Numbered from the stretch's first letter, positions 1 to 8,162 are shown. The stretch is 13,287 bases of DNA from Multifurca ochricompacta (GCA_022496185.1 WTXG01000568.1:1-13287), one strand, 5' to 3'. Program-made: numbers and translations. The notes: generated by a model from the sequence alone, not told the origin.

Positions 1-96
1 TCAACGATGCCACAGCTTGCGTGTTCTCCCTCGAATCATTGATCTTATGCAGGATGACTCAGCTTGAGGCCAAGCTGGACACTACAGAAGGGGTGA
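1..96 (+). other. Terminal stub of an LTR element with polypurine tract
   Basis: Sequence just upstream of the left LTR. It ends in a purine run (AGAAGGGG at 86-93) placed where a polypurine tract primes plus-strand synthesis, so this may be the last part of an element's internal region. One frame stays open from base 3 to about 199, but I recognise no domain in it and it runs into the LTR. The right-hand LTR has a comparable G-run (CAGGGGGAC, 12832-12840) just before it. Confidence 0.35.
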
Positions 97-640
97 TGTG
101 ATGGTTTGCAAAGATTTGTGACATTGTACGTGACGAGAACGTGATGTTTGCTTGTGTTGCGTGTGAGCCACACGTTTTCGATTCGCGTGACCACTCGTAA
201 CGACTTGTGACATGGGTGTGACAGGTATGTCGCACGCACTCTGATCTTTATTCCCTATTCCTTTATTTTATTTTCCTTGCTGAGGGCACAACCCCTCCTT
301 TAAGTTCTGATCCTATTCTATCTCACTCCAGGGCATAACCCCTGGAGTCCATGACTACCAGGGATACTTATTAGAACCTTCTATTTAGTTTAGATCTTCT
401 GATGTGCCCTCTTTGATGTGCCTTCTCAAAGCTGTATTTAAACTACTTAGATTGTAGAGACAGACCTTAAGTCTGTTCTCTTGTATCTAATACAGGCATA
501 TTTGACTTCACAACGATCCACTTGAACTCCCCAAGTTGCAGCTTGAGGAGCCTTCCCCCTAGTAGCTTTAGTAGGGCTGATTGCCACTACTCCTGACTTC
601 GTTTCCTGCACGCGCCCCCTCCACAATGTCATGGGCACTT
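97..640 (+). repeat. LTR, probably Ty3-type (left copy)
   Basis: This segment aligns over its length with the right edge of the window (12843-13287) in the same orientation. Both begin TGTGATGGTTT after a purine run. Both carry a block of TTGTGACA-like motifs, a 'CCTGGAG' block, a TATTTAAA box, and an identical 30-base stretch (467-496 and 13159-13188). The TG start, upstream purine run and promoter identify it as an LTR. Assignment to Ty3 rather than Copia is inference, because no coding sequence is attached. The end near 634-640 (CCTCCACA) is a guess, since the other copy leaves the window before its end. Confidence 0.6.
435..476 (+). promoter_or_regulatory. TATA box plus start-site hairpin in left LTR
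   Basis: TATTTAAA lies at 435-442. At 460-476 there is a perfect 6 bp stem, ACAGAC/GTCTGT, with a 5-base loop. It starts 25 bp after the first base of the TATA box, where transcription is expected to begin. The right-hand LTR keeps the same stem at the same spacing although one loop base differs. Promoter function is inferred from LTR biology. Confidence 0.5.
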
Positions 641-1356
641 GAAACTTGAACCCAGACTAGGTCTTCTGCATTAGACTTTGTGTTACGAACCCCATTGCAT
701 CGTCTTGTTTCCCTTTTTTCCTTCACGTGACACCCTCTTTGGCCCTGTTTGCCCCTTTGTTGGTCATGTTGTGACCCCCTTTGTACATATTTGTCTCTTA
801 TCTCTGACTCATGCGGTGCTTATCTCTGACTCGTACATTACACAAGAACTCTTACGTATTTTCCCACCAGAATCACGGCTATACTGGATCCGTCTACGTA
901 TATTCTCATCTGGCCCACCTGACCCCATTCCCTCTTTGGATATATTACGACTTCATTGATACATCAAGTATGATACTCTGATTCGGACTCCGATCTCTAT
1001 TACATATATAAGGCCTGCCTAGATAGCCTGTATACCTTAGACTCGACTTCTTAATCGACTTGGTGCATTACCTTCTGGGTGATCTCTAAGACCCGACTCT
1101 TGAATCATCTCAGTGCTTTTGGCACTCTTCTGCTCACTGGTACTAAGGGATTAGCTCCTTGGTATTGACTTCTCACCCGAACTCCGTGTGCTTGAAAGAC
1201 AGTACACATCTGACTTCATAGTTTTGCTACACAACTTCTCACACATCGTGACGAATGCCCACACCAGGCATTACACTTTGAATCTTGAACGCGCCCCGCA
1301 TCTAGAGGGCTTTTGAGTCTTGAAAATGTGACCTGACACAGCAGATACCTGGCTGT
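641..1356. other. Gene-free stretch, possible second LTR or leader
   Basis: No convincing coding sequence. The strand shown is rich in C and T. A TATATAAGG box sits at 1005-1013. Between about 1035 and 1130 there are two loose direct repeats of the type 'GACTCGACTTCTTAATC...' and 'GACCCGACTCTTGAATC...'. It ends where Copia pol homology begins on the + strand. It could be the rest of the left LTR element, or another LTR that cut off the 5' part of Copia-A. The sequence alone does not decide this. Confidence 0.3.
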
Positions 1357-2301
1357 GACACTATCTTAGGCAATACTCTCAGGGAGGTTAACCGGATCAA
1401 GGGGATCTTATCTAAGCACTATGAAATGACAGATCTAGGTGAGATCGACTCATATCTCGGAGTCCAGATCACATGCAACAGATCTATCAAGCATCTGGAA
1501 ATTGATCAATCATGGTACATTGGAGAGATCATTGCATGCTTTGGGATGGTAGATGCGAACCCTGTGCACACACCACTCCCTGCTGGGGCAGATGTCCACC
1601 TGGTAAAGCACACTGAACAGGCTACTCAAAAAGAAATCACATATTACCAACAAATTATTGGGAGCCTTCTGTACATGCAAATTGGGACTCACCCTGACAT
1701 ATCTTTTGCTGTAGCACATCTTGTGCAGTATGCAGCAAATCCTTTGCCACAACACCTACAACTTGCCAAATATGTGCTGGCTTATCTAAGGAGCACAGCC
1801 AACCTTAGGCTTCGTTACGATGGAGCGTGCGGAGAGGGACTTGTTGGCTACTTGGACTCTAGTCTTGGGGACCACGCCAACGATCATCATTCCACCTCGG
1901 GCTATGTCTTCTTACTCGCTGACTCATCCATCTCTTGGACCTCGCATAAGCAGAAGACTGTCACCCAAAGCACCACTCACACAGAGTACATGGCACTTGC
2001 CAAAGCGGCAAATCAAGCCACTTGGTACCAGAGTTTCCTCTCAGAACTCGGCTACGATGTTACAGATCCAATTCCCTTACATGGCAATAACAAAGGGGCA
2101 GTCAACTTGGCTCTCAACCCTGTGACCAGGTGAAGATCCAAACACATTGCTATCAAATTCCACGCCATTCACGAATACGTCAAACAGGGACACATCGATC
2201 TAATCAGAACACCCACTGGAGAAATGCTAGCTGATGGATTCACAAAACCACACGCGCATATGCAACTCCAAGACTTCATCACTGGACTAGGGCTTATCTA
2301 A
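1357..2301 (+). pseudogene. Copia-A pol relic: RT C-terminus and RNase H
   Basis: This is the 3' end of a Ty1/Copia polyprotein. Homology starts abruptly near 1357, within the RT after the YVDD region, so gag, protease, integrase and most of RT are missing. The motif EMTDLGEIDSYLGVQ (from 1423) and the block GSLLYMQIGTHPDISFA are typical of the RT connection. RNase H follows with LDSSLGD, THTEYMAL and LADGFTK. The HCDNKG motif seen in Copia-B reads HGNNKG here, so one metal-binding Asp is now Asn. An in-frame TGA at 2131-2133 replaces an Arg codon just before SKHI, and the frame then continues to TAA at 2299-2301. Compared with Copia-B, this TGA and the preceding AGG fit two CpG transitions. 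There is no start codon in the usual sense: the piece is a fragment of a polyprotein and cannot be functional. Confidence 0.93.
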
Positions 2302-2320
2302 TCCAGGATTGTCTCAATCA

Positions 2321-2328
2321 TGGGGGGA
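2321..2328 (+). promoter_or_regulatory. Polypurine tract of Copia-A
   Basis: TGGGGGGA lies directly before the TG start of the LTR and 20 bases after the pol stop. This is the standard position of the plus-strand primer in Copia elements. Its presence shows that the following LTR is the 3' LTR of the same element. Confidence 0.75.
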
Positions 2329-2716
2329 TGTCGGAAATGGATCAATATGGCCAGGTCAGATCAATTGCTAAGTGTGCGGTACTAACAAGTGAGTTGTGTC
2401 TTGTGCAGTAGCACTAGGACTGTGTTTCATCTTCCTGTGAATACCTTGATACCTTACTTGATTAGACACAATCCTTTATTGTCTCGGTTACTATAAGCAC
2501 ACTCTTTTACAGTATTTAAAGACGCTCTCACTGTATGGTTCACTTCAGTTCTGACCATCATAACTGAAGTGAGTATTCTGTTATCTTATCTTTACCTATG
2601 TAGCTAATGCGCACTAGTTATAACTACCATTCTAGGTAAAGACTAATTAATACAGTTCTGACCATCATAACTGAATTATAACTATCATTCTAGGTAGTTT
2701 GGATTATCTAACCTCA
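2329..2716 (+). repeat. 3' LTR of Copia-A
   Basis: Starts TGTCGGAAATGG right after the polypurine tract. It contains a TATTTAAA box (2513-2520) and a perfect 10 bp hairpin. A partial internal duplication repeats CAGTTCTGACCATCATAACTGAA exactly at 2546-2568 and 2653-2675, 107 bp apart, together with nearby ATAACTAYCATTCTAGGTA at both places. The end at 2716 (ACCTCA) is tentative. It was chosen because hAT transposase-like codons seem to begin right after it. No second copy of this LTR is in the window to fix the boundary. Confidence 0.65.
2513..2571 (+). promoter_or_regulatory. TATA box and start-site hairpin in Copia-A LTR
   Basis: TATTTAAA at 2513-2520 is followed at 2541-2571 by a perfect 10 bp inverted repeat, CACTTCAGTT/AACTGAAGTG, with an 11-base loop. 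The hairpin starts 28 bp after the first TATA base, so a transcript would be expected to begin in or just before it. The inner part of the hairpin is duplicated at 2653-2675, where 6 bp of stem remain. Confidence 0.5.
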
Positions 2717-2937
2717 GGCTGCGTTCATTAACTACTGAGATGTCTGCTACAAAATACCAATGCTTTCAATGACCCATGCCATATTTCAAGGCTTACAAGA
2801 TGATATCAGGAATACTCTTTGCAACCTTCCTGACTCAGTGTCACCTCAAATCAAACTTGGTCTCACAGATGCACACCAGAAGCTTAGTGACTATTACTAC
2901 CAGTATGATGCGTCTCCCTTCTACACTTGGGCTGCAT

Positions 2938-2990
2938 GTGTGTCAATGATTATTTTAAATTGGTCACTCACTAACTGTATACCCCACTAG
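2938..2990 (+). other. Intron 1 of the hAT transposase (53 bp)
   Basis: Starts GTGTGT and ends CACTAG, with a CTAAC branch site at 2970-2974. Removing it joins WAA to LLDPQISYEG in one frame through a split Leu codon, which fits the family. The size is normal for basidiomycete introns. Confidence 0.8.
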
Positions 2991-3365
2991 TGCTTGATCC
3001 ACAAATCTCATATGAGGGCATGAAGGTGGATTATGATGACAATCCAGCACTCTCTGATCATCTTGAACATTCCAAGTCAAGCCTCTTCAATTACTTCAAC
3101 AGAAATTATGTGAAGGCAGATGATCATACATTGTCTTCAGCATCATCTTTGCCTGTCACATCATGGCCTATTTTGGGATCACCTCAGAAATCCTTTGCTG
3201 CTCAGTATCACAGAAAAGAGAAGAGCTCTATCAATGAACTCAAAGAATATTTCAAACTCCCTGCTGAAGATTTCGATACTTGTAATCCAATTCATTGGTG
3301 GATGGGTTGATGCATGCAGTTCCCAAACCTCTTTCATTTGGCTCATGACATTCTATGCATTCCTG

Positions 3366-3424
3366 GTAAGTAAATTTAATTTAATGATAGTCATCTTCTT
3401 ATTAATGGACTGAACCTGACATAG
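3366..3424 (+). other. Intron 2 of the hAT transposase (59 bp)
   Basis: Starts GTAAGT and ends ATAG, with ACTGAAC (3409-3415) as a likely branch site. Splicing joins the ILCIPG exon to SAVAIERIFSGG through a split Gly codon, in the middle of the conserved dimerisation domain. Without splicing the frame closes. Confidence 0.85.
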
Positions 3425-3594
3425 GCTCTGCTGTTGCCATTGAGAGAATATTCTCTGGTGGATGTGACACAATCTCCCTCCATCATGCCAGTCTCAATGC
3501 AAATACCATTCACACTCTGATGCTTGTCAAGAAGTGGTTGCATCTTGCATGCATGCAAGCTGATATTGCACTGGGCCATTCAGCTGTCAATTAA

Positions 3595-4180
3595 CCTAGA
3601 TATGATGCTTTTTTATGCCTTAATGTAATTGTGATCACATTTAGATAACATAATTGATGAAATCAAAACGCATCTCACATTTAATTAGATACTGAGTATA
3701 TACATCTCAGATCAATCATGTGATCAAATCACATTCATTAACAAGTGAGATGTTTACTTTAATTTAGTAGCAATACTATAGTACGTCTAAATTGTATATA
3801 AAGCCACTAAATCTGCTATAGATAAAGCAGTTGCTATCACATTATCATGAGAATCTAAGTCTCTAAGCTAACAAGGTGAAATAGATAGTAGTATCACAGT
3901 ATCTAAAATATAAGCCTGCGCCATGCCTGTTTCTACACTATAGCATAAACTACATAAAAGGGGCTGTAGAATAGCCCTGATAAATTATCCTGTTTGAGAA
4001 ACATCCCCATCTGTTGCTTCATTGCTCTAAAACTCTTGCTCATGCTACCCACTTGACTCTATATTCTCTCTAGAATACTCCCAAGAATACACCTATTAAT
4101 TGCTTTATCACTCTAAGCTTCTTGTTCATGCTGCCCTGCTCAACTTTATTTTCTCTAGTACTACCATCTACTACCATATA
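3595..4180. other. AT-rich 3' flank of the hAT relic, no gene
   Basis: No coding sequence. It holds one 56-base unit (3655-3710) matching the tandem array at 11415-11820. It also holds an imperfect duplication: 4021-4073 (ATTGCTCTAAAACTCTTGCT...TTCTCTCTAG) against 4099-4158 (ATTGCTTTATCACTCTAAGC...TTCTCTAG). A small GGGCT/AGCCC inverted repeat lies at 3962-3978. This is probably the non-coding end of the hAT element. I could not find a clear terminal inverted repeat. Confidence 0.4.
3655..3710 (+). repeat. Single 56 bp unit shared with the array at 11415
   Basis: TGATGAAATCAAAACGCATC... to TACATCTCAG has the same length, order and core (TTAATTAGATACT...ATACATCT) as the tandem units inside the hAT element at 10966-12169. 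By eye about four fifths of the bases agree once one small gap is allowed. It lies 60 bases past the transposase stop codon. Confidence 0.6.
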
Positions 4181-4470
4181 CTGTAAACGGCCGTACCCAT
4201 ACCCATACCGTACCTGTCAGCAATCCAGTGAGTACAAAAAATGGACAGTGGATGGGTCAGCTGTACCCATCTTATTACCATCAAATGGATGGCCATCACC
4301 ATAAAACGGACAGTGTGCAGCCCTACCAAATATGACAGTGTGTTACGTATTGCAAAGCTATATCGAAGAAAAAGTTTGAAATGCTGCAATAAACATGATC
4401 ATGTGACCCAAATCAACCACTTTGTGATCAGATTTCTACTGATTTTGACGATTGCTATCACACTTGTATG
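4181..4470. other. Gene-free DNA with TACCCAT-type motifs
   Basis: Holds clustered TACCCATACCCATACCGTACC (4192-4215) and further TACCC/GGGTA motifs, together with ATGGACAGTGGATGGG and AAACGGACAGTG. Similar TACCCATACCCAT and GGGTATGGGTA motifs lie just inside both ends of the hAT element at 4945-5509. This stretch may therefore be the subterminal part of a related hAT copy, but I find no matching terminal repeat or target duplication. The short open frames here look accidental. Confidence 0.3.
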
Positions 4471-4612
4471 TGCTGTTGAAAGCCACAGCCTGAGCCAGCG
4501 GCTTTGGCTTTTAGCTTCTCTGAGCTGGGCCAAAGCCCTTGCTGGGCTGTCACAATGGCCTGGCTTGGCCTGGCTTCTGGCTTTGAGCCAGGCCAGGCAC
4601 ATCACTAGTTAA
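4471..4612. repeat. GC-rich block of GGCT/AGCC palindromes
   Basis: Much richer in GC than its surroundings and built from GGCTTTGGC, GCCAAAGCC, CTGAGCC, GGCTTTGAGCC and GGCCTGGC-type words on both strands, so it can fold into several hairpins. It ends GGCACATCACTA. Read on the - strand this gives TAGTGATGTGCC, which fits a hAT-type terminus. No partner terminus or 8 bp duplication was found, so it may be a fragment. Confidence 0.4.
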
Positions 4613-4639
4613 GGAACGCACTTTGGGTTATCTTATCAT

Positions 4640-4715
4640 GATCATTAGATCGAGTCCACCCAGGAGCCTGGCTGCTCAGTCCTAACCACTATCCAGTCAC
4701 TACTGGCCAACAAGA
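4640..4715 (-). other. Possible tRNA-derived sequence (low confidence)
   Basis: The - strand reads TGACTGGATAGTGGTTAGGAC, similar to a Pol III A box region. A small GAGC/GCTC hairpin follows, and then GGACTCGATC, a poor B box. It shares GGACTGAGC and TAGTGGTTAG with the clearer tRNA-like module at 11864-11940. Stems are weak and no cloverleaf is convincing. It may be an old SINE head or chance. Confidence 0.3.
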
Positions 4716-4716
4716 G

Positions 4717-4944
4717 TTCTCCCCATTTTCTCTTTCTCTTTTGCTTCTCTGCATGCAAAAGAGACTACCAACGAATGTCAAGCGTAAGCTCAAGTTAAAT
4801 GGAACCAGTCAGCATTCTTATCAAATACTTCATTTTCTCACATTCTCTCAGCAACATAGGCTCTCTCTATCTTGGGATTCACAAAACATCTCACTCCTTT
4901 CCTCTTTTTTATCTTGGGAATGTCCTCTACCTTGAACTCACCAC
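4717..4944. repeat. Left arm of a long imperfect inverted repeat
   Basis: Pairs with 5510-5766 in inverted orientation. The best anchors are TTAAATGGAACCAG (4795-4808) against the reverse complement of 5673-5686, and CTCTACCTTGAACTCAC (4925-4941) against the reverse complement of 5537-5553, with one mismatch. The spacing between anchors is about the same in both arms (roughly 120-130 bases). Other parts match loosely in CT-rich sequence. The outer limit is uncertain. Confidence 0.55.
4937..4944. repeat. 8 bp target duplication, left copy
   Basis: CTCACCAC, identical to 5510-5517 on the other side of the hAT element. Eight bases is the hallmark length for hAT insertion. Confidence 0.9.
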
Positions 4945-5509
4945 TAGTGTTTGCCACAGGTAACCCATGGGTAAAAACACATGGACCCATACCCATACCT
5001 GTATGTACCCAGACCCTTACACCAAGGGTATGGGTACACCATGGGTCATATACCTGCAGGTAAGGGTAGATATTTACATTTCAGTCTGATAGCCTAGAAT
5101 AACATTGTACTACTTAAGCTATAATCCATTCATCATCTGGCTATTCTTCATTGTTTTTGGTATCAGGTTGAGATGCTGCATACTTTAAATCAGCAGTCTC
5201 TACATAACCTGCCTTCATCCAAGCTCCCAAACATAGAAGAGCCTGAGTTGTATGCAATGGGACCACTGGGTCTGTATACAGTATCTACAATACATGTACT
5301 GTATAGTATTTCTGTGGCTGGTGCAATACCACATGCATTGCCACCCTCATTGCCACCCTTCCAATTTCAGCTTACCCGCTCTGGTGGGTAAGGGTTGGGT
5401 GTCTGCAGGTAGGGGTCACATGAGGGGTATGAAGATGTGACCCCAACCCATACCCACATGTACCCTGACCACATACCCAGTGGGTTGTGCCTACCCGTAG
5501 CAAACACTA
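4945..5509. mobile_element. Non-autonomous hAT element, 565 bp
   Basis: Bounded by terminal inverted repeats: TAGTGTTTGCCACAGGTA at the left and, on the other strand at the right, TAGTGTTTGCTACGGGTA (16 of 18 match, both differences being transitions). It is flanked by the perfect 8 bp duplication CTCACCAC. TAGTG ends and 8 bp duplications are typical of the hAT superfamily. Just inside both ends lie clusters of TACCCATACC, GGGTATGGGTA and CCCATGGGT words, likely transposase-binding subterminal repeats. There is no transposase coding sequence, and the short open frames inside are not credible. It must have been moved by an element elsewhere. Confidence 0.92.
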
Positions 5510-5766
5510 CTCACCACTGAACAGATCCAATCTGCAGTGAGTGCAAGGTAGAGCATATTCCAGAATGGAGAGAGACAGAGATGAGATATGAGAGTAATAG
5601 AGGGAACCCTGAGATAACTAAGACTTTGAAGTTGAGGGCATGTCATGCTTGTACTTGCAATTATGCTGCTTGCTGGTTCCATTTGACCTCATGCTGTACA
5701 TTGTCAAGAGGTTGCTTAGCATTCAAAGAGAATGAGAAAGTGAGACAGAGAGAGAATGGCTGTTTG
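5510..5766. repeat. Right arm of the long inverted repeat
   Basis: Partner of 4717-4944. Its first 8 bases are the right copy of the target duplication of the hAT element. The arm is GA-rich, mirroring the CT-rich left arm. It is cut at 5767 by the Copia-B LTR, so its outer end is lost. No coding sequence. Confidence 0.55.
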
Positions 5767-6280
5767 TGTTGAACAGGCATGAGGCACAGCATACTGACTG
5801 TGAGGTTAGCGGGTTAAGCTAGAAAGACAAGTTAAGCTTCAGAGGTGAAGTAAACTCTATTACTATACTACTGACCTAGAAAGACAAGTTAACTACAGAG
5901 AGTGGTTAGTCAAAGGTATAAGTAGGAAGTAATGTGGAAGGAACTTACACTTCAGAGGTGAAGTAAACTCTGAAGTGTAAGAGATGAAACAGACACCCTT
6001 ATATACCCATAGGGGCCAAGGGAAATGGTCTGTGCGCACTGGGAATAAGTCCACAAGTGCCAGACAATAAACAAGAGGGATAAAGGCCATTGGCCAGTAA
6101 GGAATCACATGCTTGTACATCATTACTAAGGTACATCAGTCAGCTACTGTGGATTGCGAGAAAGAAAGTAATAATGATATTGTAAAAAGTCTGAAACTCC
6201 GATATCTAATCTAATCCATAAAGTAGCTAATCTAATCTCCTGATGCCTGAAGCATCACTGAACACATCCTGTGTTCAACA
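5767..6280 (-). repeat. 3' LTR of Copia-B, 514 bp
   Basis: Bounded by TGTTGAACA (5767-5775) and TGTTCAACA (6272-6280), a 9 bp terminal inverted repeat beginning TG and ending CA. On the - strand it lies just after the polypurine tract and the pol stop, so it is the 3' LTR. A second, clearly homologous copy lies at 9590-10089 in the same orientation. It contains a TATA box and a perfect 14 bp hairpin, plus internal repeats (CTAGAAAGACAAG at 5819 and 5876; a 22-base piece at 5837-5858 and 5950-5971). The 5 bases outside (GTTTG, 5762-5766) cannot be tested as a target duplication because the 5' LTR is absent. Confidence 0.92.
5944..6005 (-). promoter_or_regulatory. TATA box and 14 bp start-site hairpin in Copia-B LTR
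   Basis: On the - strand TATATAAGGG occupies 6005-5996. Beginning 24 bp later there is a perfect 14 bp inverted repeat, CTTACACTTCAGAG/CTCTGAAGTGTAAG (5944-5957 and 5968-5981), with a 10-base loop. The related solo LTR keeps all 14 pairs with a different loop. If transcription starts 25-30 bp after the TATA box, the RNA would start in this hairpin, in the R region. Confidence 0.6.
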
Positions 6281-6290
6281 TCCCTCCATG
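6281..6290 (-). promoter_or_regulatory. Polypurine tract of Copia-B
   Basis: The - strand reads CATGGAGGGA immediately before the TGTTGAACA start of the LTR. Copia-A has a similar ATGGGGGGA in the same place. Confidence 0.8.
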
Positions 6291-6556
6291 CTGAAGGCAT
6301 CTTGGTCATAGATGGGTAATGAGTTGGATGAGCACACTGCCATCTCAATTGAATGAGCATATCACCAGCCAGGAGCATGTCTCAGGTTGTCAATGTTGAG
6401 AATGAGTTGACGAGAAGTGTGATTCAAAGGCATATCATGGTGATCCGCTTATGCAAACTGAAACCCTACACAACTCTTGTGTCACTCTCGAGGTCAAGAA
6501 CGTGCTCATGGTGGGAGAGTGAAAATGGTATTCAAAGTCTCCAGATTCCTGCTCTC
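6291..6556 (-). other. Non-coding 3' segment of Copia-B
   Basis: A 266-base stretch between the pol stop codon and the polypurine tract, read on the - strand. It has stops in all frames and no recognisable motif. The equivalent stretch in Copia-A is only about 20 bases, so this one is unusually long and could hold an untranslated region or a small old insertion. Confidence 0.45.
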
Positions 6557-7498
6557 TCATTCCAGCACTAATCCAAGTCCATTGACCATAGTGTCAAAGG
6601 ATGCTCTTGGTAGAGACTTAGTGAAGCCGTCTGCCAGCATCTCACCAGTGGGAGTTCGCACTAATTCAATTATGTGCGATTCTATGTATCCCCTAATGGC
6701 ATGGTACTTGATGGGTATGTGCTTTGACCGCCTTCCTGTGACAGGGTTTAATGCCAGATCTACGGCACCCTTGTTGTCACAGTGGAGTAGTATAGGGGAG
6801 GATACCTCAAACCCTAATTCCTCCATAAAAGTCCTATACCATGCTGCCTGATTGGCAGCCTTGGAGAGGCTCATATATTCAGCCTCTGTGGTAGACTGCG
6901 CTACTGTTTTCTGCTTTCTGGAGCACCAGGATATGGCACCATTAGCTAGGAAGAACACATAGCCTGAGGTAGAGTGGCAGTCCTCTTGATCTCCCCATGA
7001 GGAATCTGCAAAGCCATGAAGGCCACTCTCCCCATTCCCTCCAGAATACCGCAACTTGCTGTCTTTTGTACTATTAAGATATTTTAAGACATATTTTGCA
7101 AGCCACATATGATCTTGGGAAGGGTTGGAAGCATATTGACTAAGGCACGCAACAGCAAAACTGATGTCCAGTCTGCTTCCAATCTGCACCCATAGCAGAG
7201 ACCCCATCAACTGTTGATACTTCTTTATATCAGAAGTAGATGCCTGGCCATCAAACTTGACCAGATGTACATCAGTGCCAGAGGGAAGAGGAGTATATAC
7301 TCAATTGGAATCCCTCATCCCAAACTTCTCAATGATAGATAAAACATAGGCTGCTTGGTCAATCTCCAGTGTCTTGTTAGGACGATCCCTGGTGATATTA
7401 ACTCCAAGGTATGACTGGATTTCTCCCAAGTCAGTCATCTCATATCGATTAGATAGAGCTGACTTCAGCCACTTTATCTTATCATTGGAAGATCCAAG
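6557..7498 (-). pseudogene. Copia-B pol: end of RT and RNase H
   Basis: Continues the polyprotein after the YVDD motif. It reads LLGSSNDKIKWLK, EMTDLGEIQSYLGV, then the connection GSLLWVQIGSRLDISFA (from about 7204) and a full RNase H domain. The domain keeps ADSSWGD, TEAEYMSL, HCDNKGA and LADGFTK, so the metal-binding acidic residues are present, unlike in Copia-A. The frame ends at TGA 6559-6557 after GLGLVLE, close to the family's normal C-terminus. It differs from the RT frame upstream because of a 1-base insertion near 7500, and it has one premature TGA at 7303-7301, just after MRDSN. Both lesions lie before RNase H, so the protein would not be made from a normal transcript. Confidence 0.93.
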
Positions 7499-8162
7499 TA
7501 AATATGTCATCTACATAGAGAATGACGTAGAGTGAATCATCCCCCTCCTTTTGATGAAACACATATACTCCTGCATCAGAGTACGTCCGAGTAAAGCCCA
7601 GTTCATTTAGAACTGCATGGAATTGCAGATTCCATGCTTGAGAAGCTTGTTTGAGGCCATATAATGCTTTTTGTAGCCTACAAACTTTGGACTCTTGACC
7701 AGCAATGACGAAACCAACTGGTTGCTCCATATATATTTCCTCTTCCAGATCACCATGTAGGAATGCCGATTTGACATCCATTTGGTGGATTTCCCAATCC
7801 TCTAGTGTAGCTAGTGCTAGTAATAATCTAAGAGATTCAAATCTGGCAACTGGGGAAAATGTTTCGTCAAAGTCCACCCCTTCTATTTGGGTGAAACCTT
7901 TTGCCACAAGCCTAGCACGAAACCGTCCATCTGGTTTCAGCTTAAAAACCCATTTTGATTTGACTGCCTTCCTTCCCTTTGGAAGATTTTCAAGGTGCCA
8001 TACATTAAGTTTATCTAAGGCATCAATTTCATATTTACATGCCTCAAGCCATTCACTGGCATTATCAGACTGCATTGCCTCCTGAAAAGTCAGGGGATCT
8101 CTATAAGAGACTCCTGCGGCATTTAGCAATTCCATATGCCCAAGTCTGGAAGAACCCTGCAT
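7499..8162 (-). pseudogene. Copia-B pol: reverse transcriptase core
   Basis: Ty1/Copia-type reverse transcriptase, which copies the element RNA into DNA in the cytoplasmic particle. It shows the family motifs in order: KSKWVFKLKPDGRFRARLVAKGFTQ (described in part), FSPVARFESLRLLLALA, the first catalytic Asp in QMDVKSAFLHG, LYGLKQASQAW, and YVDD with the catalytic Asp pair at the end. The frame is open from the upstream linker to 7482, but after YVDD it runs into unrelated residues and TGA. The proper sequence (LLGSSNDK) continues in another frame because of one extra T in the run at about 7499-7503. The RT body itself appears undamaged apart from that. Confidence 0.93.

Larger units (their letters stand above)
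2717..3594 (+). pseudogene. hAT transposase, C-terminal part with two introns
   Basis: Coding homology of a fungal hAT transposase, missing its N-terminal half (zinc finger and first catalytic residues). Recognisable pieces are LSDYYYQYDASPFYTWAA (2898-2937), the LDPQISYEG block after intron 1, NPIHWWMG (3287-3307), and the C-terminal dimerisation region LFHLAHDILCIPG, then AIERIFSGG and LMLVKKWLHLA. The last exon ends at TAA 3592-3594. Damage includes an in-frame TGA at 3308-3310, where the family has Arg (WWMGRR-type), and probably one lost A in the AAAA run at 2751-2754, which puts the upstream ATGTCTGCTACAAA codons out of frame. Several family Arg positions read Cys, His or Trp, as expected from CpG transitions. 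The 5' part is cut at the Copia-A LTR. The family assignment is firm; the exact 5' limit is not. Confidence 0.88.

Noticed and set aside
678..959. 93-codon open frame starting MCYEPHC
   Set aside because: No recognisable domain; it lies in CT-rich non-coding sequence next to an LTR and looks accidental.
3366..3424. Random frameshift in the hAT gene instead of an intron
   Set aside because: GTAAGT, a branch-like site and a 3' AG bracket exactly the piece whose removal joins the conserved IPG and AIERIFSGG parts.
4241..4612. 123-codon open frame
   Set aside because: It spans TACCC motifs and the GC-rich palindromic block, and its residues simply follow the repeats.
7705..8085. 126-codon open frame on the + strand
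   Set aside because: It is the antisense of the RT domain and has no independent support.
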